From: Methylothermaceae bacterium
GTDB taxonomy: Bacteria; Pseudomonadota; Gammaproteobacteria; Methylococcales; Methylothermaceae
NCBI GenBank assembly: GCA_027024125.1
Contig: JALVSV010000123.1
Location: 1 to 6,377 of the forward strand
Reading direction: 5' to 3'
Length of the DNA: 6,377 nucleotides
The notes beneath the pieces were generated by a model. The model did not search any database. It was given only the letters and a program-made list of their open reading frames with translations, and had not been told where the DNA came from. This document shows, one piece after another, positions 1 through 4,098 of this stretch. The first letter of the stretch is position 1. Each line of letters begins with the position of its first letter. The position numbers and the translations under genes are program-made.

Positions 1-1
1 G

Positions 2-109
2 AGGGGCTATTGGGTGGCAACTAGTGGAAATGTGACAGATGAAGTCTGGAAGGAATATATCAAGAATCAGACGCCACCAAAGCCGGACGATGATTTCCAT
101 GTTGTGTAG
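2..109 (+). CDS. C-terminal end of an IS200/IS605-family TnpA transposase (5' end outside window)
   Basis: This is an open frame from the window edge to a TAG at 107-109, giving 35 residues. It begins RGYWVATSGNVTDEVWKEYI and ends in an acidic, proline-containing tail (QTPPKPDDDF then HVV). The pattern G-Y-W-V-A-T-S-G-N-V-T-x-E-x-x-x-x-Y-I-x-x-Q is typical of the C-terminus of Y1 (HuH) transposases of IS200/IS605 elements, which excise and insert single-stranded DNA. The catalytic HuH motif and tyrosine would lie upstream, outside the window, so activity cannot be judged. The hairpins just after the stop codon fit the right end of such an element and strengthen the call. The assignment rests on recalled family similarity over a short fragment. 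Confidence 0.75.
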   Translation, partial: RGYWVATSGNVTDEVWKEYIKNQTPPKPDDDFHVV

Positions 110-111
110 TA

Positions 112-129
112 GTCGGCCGAATGGCCGAC
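112..129. repeat. Hairpin 1 of the IS right end
   Basis: A perfect 7-bp inverted repeat, GTCGGCC (112-118) and GGCCGAC (123-129), encloses a GAAT loop. It starts two bases after the transposase stop codon. There is no T-tract after it, so it is unlikely to be a classical intrinsic terminator. It may be part of the structured end of the element or stop read-through into flanking genes. Confidence 0.6.
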
Positions 130-134
130 CGATC

Positions 135-147
135 CGGCTTTCAGCCG
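135..147. repeat. Hairpin 2 of the IS right end
   Basis: A 5-bp inverted repeat, CGGCT (135-139) and AGCCG (143-147), encloses a TTC loop. Its core, CCGGCTTT followed by AGCCG, is nearly the same as the core of the next hairpin. The two look like imperfect copies of one structure. Confidence 0.5.
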
Positions 148-157
148 TAACTCGAAG

Positions 158-177
158 CCACCGGCTTTAGCCGGTGG
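158..177. repeat. Subterminal hairpin 3, probable TnpA recognition hairpin
   Basis: A perfect inverted repeat, CCACCGGC (158-165) and GCCGGTGG (170-177), encloses a TTTA loop; the T and A could extend the stem to 9 bp. Its place near the element end, with GAAG at its 5' foot and TCAC five bases past its 3' foot, is what is expected for the hairpin bound by an IS200/IS605 TnpA dimer during single-strand cleavage. The role is inferred from family knowledge. Confidence 0.6.
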
Positions 178-190
178 AGTGTTCACTACA

Positions 191-268
191 AGGTTGGGTT
201 GAGGCGTCAGCCGAAACCCAACATACCTCCCACGGCGGCTTTCGGCTTCGCCTCTACCCACCCTACGA
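191..268. repeat. REP-like composite palindrome, possible dispersed repeat
   Basis: The left arm (191-219) and the reverse complement of the right arm (237-268) are imperfect copies. Both read roughly GGTTGGGTTGAGGCG or GGGTGGGTAGAGGCG, followed by (T/A)CAGCCGAAACCC-like sequence. The left arm also folds on itself: GTTGGGTT (193-200) pairs with AACCCAAC (215-222), with a nested GGC/GCC inside. Sequences of this GTTGGGTT...AACCCAAC type are, to my recollection, scattered through many bacterial genomes as short non-coding palindromes. The element lies between the IS end and the 3' end of the minus-strand GH57 gene (312), where its RNA form could stabilise the transcript end or reduce read-through. 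The repeat status needs a genome copy count. Confidence 0.55.
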
Positions 269-311
269 AGTCTTCCAAGAAACTTTCACGAAGAGCAGAT
301 TTGCCAATGAC

Positions 312-1772
312 TCAGAAGTCCTGTTCAAGAACGGCCTTGGCCCTGCGGCACAGCTCCCTGCCGTAATCGGTCCACAGCCCCTGGCCCCAATACCGGAAGC
401 AGCTGGTCTGACAGATCAGTAAATAGAACAGGGCCTTGCGGTAGCGCGGATCCGAGGTGGGGACCCCGGCCTTGATGACTTTCTCGTAGAACAGCGAACT
501 GACCTCGTCCATGGGCTGGAGCAGGTCGTCGTAGCCCTTGACCCAGGAGATGTCGTCGGTCCAGCTGCCACCTTCCATGTGGAAGTCGTGACGTTCCTGG
601 CGCAGTTTTTCGATCACCTGCTCCATTTTCTCCGGTCCTTCCCCAGGCTTGAAGTGTTCCCACAAAAGGTGTTGATTCTTGGGTTGCAGGGGTGGCAGGT
701 CTTGTTCCTCGATCCCCAGCGAAAAGAGATATTCCAGGTATTCCGTGGCATTGACGATGGGGGTCCGGGTGCCTGAGCATTCGTTCACCACTTCCATGTA
801 TTTGGGCGGAAATTCGTTCATCATCACCCCGCCGTTTTCGCCATCGGCGATCTGGGTAACCAGGGGAGGGACCATTTTTCCCGCCAGTTCCATCCGGTTG
901 AGCCCTTTGGCTTCATAGTAGGGCTGCATCTGGGCCACCAGCTTGGTATCGCTACCCTGGGTCTTGATGATGGCGATGATCTCGGCTGTTTCCCCCTGGC
1001 TGTTGCGGCACACCAGGCGGTGGGGTAGGTGTTTGTGTTCCGGTTCCCACCCATTCTCCCGTTCGACCGTGTGTTCCTGCACCAATACCCATTGGAAACC
1101 ACAGTCCTTCAGGGTCTTCACAAACTCGTAGGCGACGTCCGGCTGGTTGGGCAGGGCCATCTCCGGCGGGGAGAAACCGCGAACCCTTCCCACCGCTTCC
1201 AGTCCGAAGATGGCGGCGAAATGGTGCTGCCAGGCCTTGACGTGGAGGCGGAAATCCTGCGGTGGTGTCGAGGGGGCCACCGCGTGGCCCCAGGCGGTAC
1301 CCAGCCATTCCGCCGCAGGTTGCAATTCCTGCCGGGTCGCCAGGGGCATCAGGGCGTCGAAGACGTCATCGAGCCCCATCTTGCGCAGACCATAAAGCAG
1401 GGTGCCGGAATAATCCAGCATCGCCCGTGGATTCTTGCCATCGCTGATGAGCTGTGGGATGAATTCTCCCATACGCTTGTAACACCAGTGGAACACCGGG
1501 GCGTTGTGATTGTCGCCGATATCCGGGTGGGCCATCATGTCCTGAAGATTGCTGATCACTTCGGCGGTCTGCAGATCGTCGCCCCCGGCGGGAATCAATG
1601 GCTGGTGCATGTGCAGTGCGATGGCGAAGGCGCTGTCGATCTGGTCGAAATCGATAGTGCTGCGTCCAAGATACAGCGTTTCCTTGGTATATCTATTGAT
1701 GGTTTTTTCGATCAGAGGCTCGTTGCCGCAGATGTTCGGCAGACCTTCGATGATTTCGGGTAAATCGCTCAT
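312..1772 (-). CDS. Glycoside hydrolase family 57 protein (alpha-glucan-acting enzyme), 486 aa
   Basis: This is a probable retaining alpha-glycosidase or glucanotransferase of family GH57, cytoplasmic because no signal peptide is visible. Conserved family regions appear in order: HMHQP at residues 54-58, GTAWGHAVAP at 158-167, GFSPPEMAL at 199-207 with E204 as likely nucleophile, and DGENGG at 310-315 with D310 as likely acid/base. A C-terminal SCFRYWGQGLW segment lies at 457-467. The catalytic pair is therefore intact. An N-terminal extension of about 45 residues precedes the barrel and has no counterpart in the neighbouring GH57 protein. The ATG at 1772 is favoured because AAGGA (complement of 1779-1783) lies six bases upstream. 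It follows the other GH57 gene on the same strand after 279 bp, so it may be co-transcribed or have its own promoter. GH57 includes amylases, 4-alpha-glucanotransferases, branching enzymes and galactosidases; the exact activity cannot be assigned. Confidence 0.9.
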   Translation of the reverse strand: MSDLPEIIEGLPNICGNEPLIEKTINRYTKETLYLGRSTIDFDQIDSAFAIALHMHQPLIPAGGDDLQTAEVISNLQDMMAHPDIGDNHNAPVFHWCYKRMGEFIPQLISDGKNPRAMLDYSGTLLYGLRKMGLDDVFDALMPLATRQELQPAAEWLGTAWGHAVAPSTPPQDFRLHVKAWQHHFAAIFGLEAVGRVRGFSPPEMALPNQPDVAYEFVKTLKDCGFQWVLVQEHTVERENGWEPEHKHLPHRLVCRNSQGETAEIIAIIKTQGSDTKLVAQMQPYYEAKGLNRMELAGKMVPPLVTQIADGENGGVMMNEFPPKYMEVVNECSGTRTPIVNATEYLEYLFSLGIEEQDLPPLQPKNQHLLWEHFKPGEGPEKMEQVIEKLRQERHDFHMEGGSWTDDISWVKGYDDLLQPMDEVSSLFYEKVIKAGVPTSDPRYRKALFYLLICQTSCFRYWGQGLWTDYGRELCRRAKAVLEQDF

Positions 1773-1778
1773 GTTTAT

Positions 1779-1783
1779 TCCTT
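1779..1783 (-). promoter_or_regulatory. Ribosome binding site of the downstream GH57 gene
   Basis: AAGGA on the minus strand lies six bases before the ATG at 1772-1770. It is a good Shine-Dalgarno match and fixes the start. The other GH57 gene lacks such a site. Confidence 0.7.
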
Positions 1784-1869
1784 GCTGAGTCAGTTAGGGT
1801 TGATCGTTAAGCATTGGATGAATAAATGACAAAGAAGTGTTATCGCAAAGGATTTTCCTGTTTGAAAGA

Positions 1870-1910
1870 GGGGGTAGGGGGAAATGCTTCGGGTGTTTCA
1901 TCTTCGGGGG
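1870..1910 (+). other. G-rich tract with possible G-quadruplex
   Basis: Four G runs lie on the plus strand: five G at 1870-1874, five at 1877-1881, three at 1891-1893 and five at 1906-1910. The loops between them are 2, 9 and 12 bases. This meets a relaxed quadruplex pattern only, because two loops are long. The G-rich strand is the template strand for the GH57 genes, so any structure would form in DNA and not in their mRNA. Confidence 0.35.
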
Positions 1911-1964
1911 TGATGGCAGGTACATCATGGGCGTTATCGTGAAGCTACGTATACAGTCGCGCAG

Positions 1965-1985
1965 GGGTTGGTTTGTAACCAGCCC
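1965..1985 (+). repeat. Intergenic hairpin between the GH57 genes
   Basis: GGGTTGGTT (1965-1973) and AACCAGCCC (1977-1985) enclose a three-base TGT loop. The pairing is complete on the plus strand if one T-G wobble is allowed; on the minus-strand transcript that pair becomes a C-A mismatch. No T-tract follows on either strand, so it is not a standard intrinsic terminator. It begins about 65 bp past the stop codon of the upstream GH57 gene and might attenuate or process the transcript. Confidence 0.45.
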
Positions 1986-2051
1986 GAATCCTGATAAGGC
2001 TGTCCCAAACCAAGATCGCATCTTCTATCTAAAGGAGCTGGGTGGTATTAT

Positions 2052-3245
2052 TCAATCAATCATCGGCCTGACGGTCTTCAGACATTCCTCGGCCACTTCA
2101 AGATCGTCTTCCGCACGGTGGACCCAGGCTTCCCCCCAATAGAGATTACAACTGGTCTCTGCGCGCAAGAGGCGCCACAGGCTTTCTTCCAGTTTTTCCT
2201 GGATCTCGCCTTGCAACAGTCCTTTTTCCCCCGCCCGCCAGCGGGTTTCGTGAATGGCCTGGCTCACCTGGTGAATCCTGGCGAGCAGGTCCTTCTGCCG
2301 CTGCGACCCCGTCCACTGGGTGAAGTCCCGGCCGTGATGCCAGCCGGTGTTCCACGCCCCGGTGCGGACGTTGACCTCGCCATGGACACCGTATCGATCG
2401 AGATAATCGTGGATGAAGGTGGGGCGGATGGTGGCGGTGTCGGAACGGGCCTGTTCCAGCAGGGGTAGATAGAACACATCCCAGAAATTGGTGCCTTCGG
2501 TGACGTTGCGGAACCAGCCACCGTTCTCTCCGTCGGTGCAGGTGGTGACCAGGGGCGGGAAATCACACCATTTGGTCCTTTCCGCCACCTCCTTGTAGAA
2601 CCACTCCGGTTCCATTCCCGACTCCTGGGCATTGGAAAGATCGCGGTCCCGGACGATCACGGTGATGGCAGAGTCAGCATAGCGGGCGATATGCGGCCGA
2701 TAACACATTTCCTCCCAACTCATCTCGGTCAACGGTTCGACATGCTCGCTGTCCACTAGCACATAGCGGTAACCGTAATACCTGAGCAGTGGGATCATCT
2801 CCATGCTGAATCCCATCTCCGGTGGCCAGAATCCCTGGAAGTCGTCGCGCCACATGAGGTGGCGGGCCAGCCCCAACCATCGTTCGATATGTTCCTTGCG
2901 GTCGGCATCTGGAATCAAGGGAAAGACGGGATGATAGTATCCGGTGCCAAGCACCTCGAACAACTTACGGTTCTGCAGATGCCATAGCAATGAGCCGATA
3001 TCGACGATGCCATAGACCCTGGACTGGAACTGCGGGTCCTTCAGAGTTTCCAGCAGAGTGCCAGAAAGGGCAAGATGAACCCTGGCGACATCTTCATAAC
3101 CCCACAACCTCCGGGGCATCCGGTCCATGGCGAACAGGATCTCCTTGGCTTCCCAGGTTTTCGTTTCCAGCAGATGCTCGAGGTTGCCTGGGGGTTGATG
3201 GAAGTTCAGTACCAGTGCGTGGTGTGCGATTTGGGTCATCGTCAT
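2052..3245 (-). CDS. Glycoside hydrolase family 57 protein, 397 aa
   Basis: This is a second GH57 enzyme with the complete set of family regions and no signal peptide. NFHQP lies at residues 14-18, GTGYYHPVFPLI at 100-111, FWPPEMGF at 139-146 with E143 as likely nucleophile, and TDGENGGW at 237-244 with D238 as likely acid/base. AETSCNLYWGEAWV at 362-375 is the C-terminal conserved region. It is a compact version with the barrel starting almost at the N-terminus. The close match of the HQP, PPEM, DGENGG and TSC-x-x-YWG blocks to the neighbouring gene shows they are paralogues, though divergent elsewhere. The start is ATG at 3245 or the in-frame ATG at 3239 (MTMTQ); neither has a clear Shine-Dalgarno site. 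It is probably the first gene of the GH57 pair and is divergent from the Uma2 gene. Alpha-glucan metabolism is likely; the exact reaction is unknown. Confidence 0.9.
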   Translation of the reverse strand: MTMTQIAHHALVLNFHQPPGNLEHLLETKTWEAKEILFAMDRMPRRLWGYEDVARVHLALSGTLLETLKDPQFQSRVYGIVDIGSLLWHLQNRKLFEVLGTGYYHPVFPLIPDADRKEHIERWLGLARHLMWRDDFQGFWPPEMGFSMEMIPLLRYYGYRYVLVDSEHVEPLTEMSWEEMCYRPHIARYADSAITVIVRDRDLSNAQESGMEPEWFYKEVAERTKWCDFPPLVTTCTDGENGGWFRNVTEGTNFWDVFYLPLLEQARSDTATIRPTFIHDYLDRYGVHGEVNVRTGAWNTGWHHGRDFTQWTGSQRQKDLLARIHQVSQAIHETRWRAGEKGLLQGEIQEKLEESLWRLLRAETSCNLYWGEAWVHRAEDDLEVAEECLKTVRPMID

Positions 3246-3451
3246 GGAGCTGTGTCTGAATTATGAATGCAATTAGAGTATGTTGCTTCAGGGGAATTTG
3301 CAAAACAAGGTTTGGGAAAGAATGCATTTCGACATGCCGGCTTGTTTCTTTGCCAGATCCCATGTTGACGAATCCATAAGACTCCAATCAGTCACTACAT
3401 GGACAGGATTTGTTAAACTCAAAACTAATCTTGAATGAAGGGTGATCCCTC
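3246..3451. promoter_or_regulatory. Divergent intergenic region, probable promoters for GH57 and Uma2 genes
   Basis: These 206 bp separate two divergent starts and are visibly more AT-rich than the genes. On the minus strand TTGCAA is followed 17 bases later by TACTCT (overlapping TCTAAT), roughly at 3275-3305: a mediocre sigma-70-like pair for the GH57 gene. On the plus strand TTGACG near 3363 is a fair -35 box but lacks a good -10 box at the proper distance; TAATCT near 3426 is a candidate -10. No clear operator palindrome was seen. That promoters lie here follows mainly from gene orientation. Confidence 0.4.
3437..3445 (+). promoter_or_regulatory. Ribosome binding site of the Uma2 gene
   Basis: GAAGGGTGA ends six bases before the ATG at 3452 and matches the anti-Shine-Dalgarno sequence well. 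It supports this start. Confidence 0.7.
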
Positions 3452-4021
3452 ATGTCCGAACCCGCAAAACGTCAGGCCACTTACGATGATCTGTTCGATC
3501 TGCCCGAGAACGTCGTTGGGGAGGTCATCCACGGAGTGCTCTATACCCATCCAAGACCGGCGCCGAAGCACGCACGTGCCTATTCTGCTTTGGGCGGCAA
3601 TTTGGGTAATCCGTATGATTGGGGTACTGAGGGCCCCGGGGGATGGTGGATTCTGGATGAGCCGGAATTGCACCTGGGGCCAAATATTCTCGTCCCCGAC
3701 CTGGCAGGCTGGCGCCGCGAGCGCATGCCTACACTGCCTGAAACCGCCTGGTTCGAACTGGTGCCGGACTGGGTCTGTGAGATTCTGTCACCCTCCACTG
3801 CCCGCATCGACCGTGCCGTCAAGATGCCCCTCTATGCACGTGAAGGGGTGAACCACCTTTGGCTGGTGGATCCGGATCTGAAGACCCTGGAGGTCTACGA
3901 GCTCGACACCGCTCACGACGAACCCCACTGGCTGTTGCTGGCCACCCTGGAAGGCGAAGCGCCTGTCCGCCAGCCTCCTTTCGATGCCATCGAGTTTTCG
4001 CTCTCGAGCCTGTGGGCTTGA
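3452..4021 (+). CDS. Uma2-family (DUF820) PD-(D/E)xK-fold protein, 189 aa
   Basis: The length and motif order are those of the Uma2 family, whose members have a restriction-endonuclease-like fold and mostly unknown roles. It begins with a YDDLFDLPENVVGEVIHGVLY segment (residues 11-31, typical E-x-I-x-G-V-L). It continues with EPELHLGPNILVPDLAGW (70-87), WVCEILSPST (107-116) and K124 in RAVKMPLY, then GVNHLWLVDP (132-141) and LEVYEL (146-151). D83, E110 and K124 are the likely metal-binding and catalytic set, so the active site appears intact. The start has a strong ribosome binding site. The gene stands alone, divergent from the GH57 genes and 77 bp before the receptor gene, with no partner pointing to a restriction or defence system. 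Uma2 genes often multiply in cyanobacteria and some proteobacteria. Nuclease activity is inferred from the fold only. Confidence 0.88.
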   Translation: MSEPAKRQATYDDLFDLPENVVGEVIHGVLYTHPRPAPKHARAYSALGGNLGNPYDWGTEGPGGWWILDEPELHLGPNILVPDLAGWRRERMPTLPETAWFELVPDWVCEILSPSTARIDRAVKMPLYAREGVNHLWLVDPDLKTLEVYELDTAHDEPHWLLLATLEGEAPVRQPPFDAIEFSLSSLWA

Positions 4022-4052
4022 GAGCCACTTGATCCTGGCTCCTGATGTCAGG
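4022..4052 (+). terminator. Weak hairpins after the Uma2 gene, uncertain terminator
   Basis: GAGCCA (4022-4027) pairs with TGGCTC (4036-4041) around an eight-base loop, directly after the TGA. A second small inverted repeat, CCTGA (4041-4045) and TCAGG (4048-4052), overlaps its end by one base. Only a broken T-rich stretch (CCTTGTTAG) follows, so efficient intrinsic termination is doubtful. The transcript may continue into the receptor gene. Confidence 0.25.
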
Positions 4053-4098
4053 CCTTGTTAGCATTCCACTCTCTGCAAAGCAAAAAACCTGATCATCC

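Larger units (their letters stand above)
1..186 (+). mobile_element. Right end of an IS200/IS605-type insertion sequence (left part outside window)
   Basis: The transposase tail (2-109) is followed by about 77 bp of strongly structured DNA. The last and strongest hairpin (158-177) is preceded immediately by GAAG (154-157) and followed five bases later by TCAC (183-186). Elements of this family have no terminal inverted repeats. They end in a subterminal hairpin with a short guide sequence at its 5' foot and a cleavage tetranucleotide a few bases 3' of it; in IS608 these are GAAT and TCAA. The arrangement here matches in spacing and in the GA/TC complementarity, so the element probably ends at 186. 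The exact boundary is inferred, and the left end is not in the window. Confidence 0.6.
1773..2051. other. Non-coding spacer between the two GH57 genes
   Basis: These 279 bp show no recognisable gene. A minus-strand open frame at 1794-2021 and a plus-strand frame starting at 1837 give low-complexity, unfamiliar proteins; the plus frame runs into the GH57 gene antisense, so both are rejected. The spacer is more AT-rich than its flanks and holds a G-rich tract (1870-1910), a hairpin (1965-1985) and the ribosome binding site of the downstream gene. Such a long gap is unusual inside a simple operon and leaves room for a separate promoter. TTGTCA on the minus strand near 1830 resembles a -35 box, but no good -10 box follows. 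Confidence 0.6.

Noticed and set aside
1029..1763. 244-codon plus-strand open frame antisense to the longer GH57 gene
   Set aside because: It lies wholly opposite a gene with clear catalytic motifs; the translation is rich in Arg, Gly, His and Gln with no recognisable domain, as expected for a GC-rich antisense frame.
1965..1985. Intrinsic terminator for the upstream GH57 gene
   Set aside because: The stem is good but no U-tract follows on the minus strand, and one stem pair is a C-A mismatch in that transcript; kept only as a hairpin.
1794..2021. 75-codon minus-strand open frame in the spacer between the GH57 genes
   Set aside because: The protein is unfamiliar and rich in Pro, Ser and Lys, its frame is crossed by the hairpin and G-rich tract, and no good ribosome binding site was noticed.
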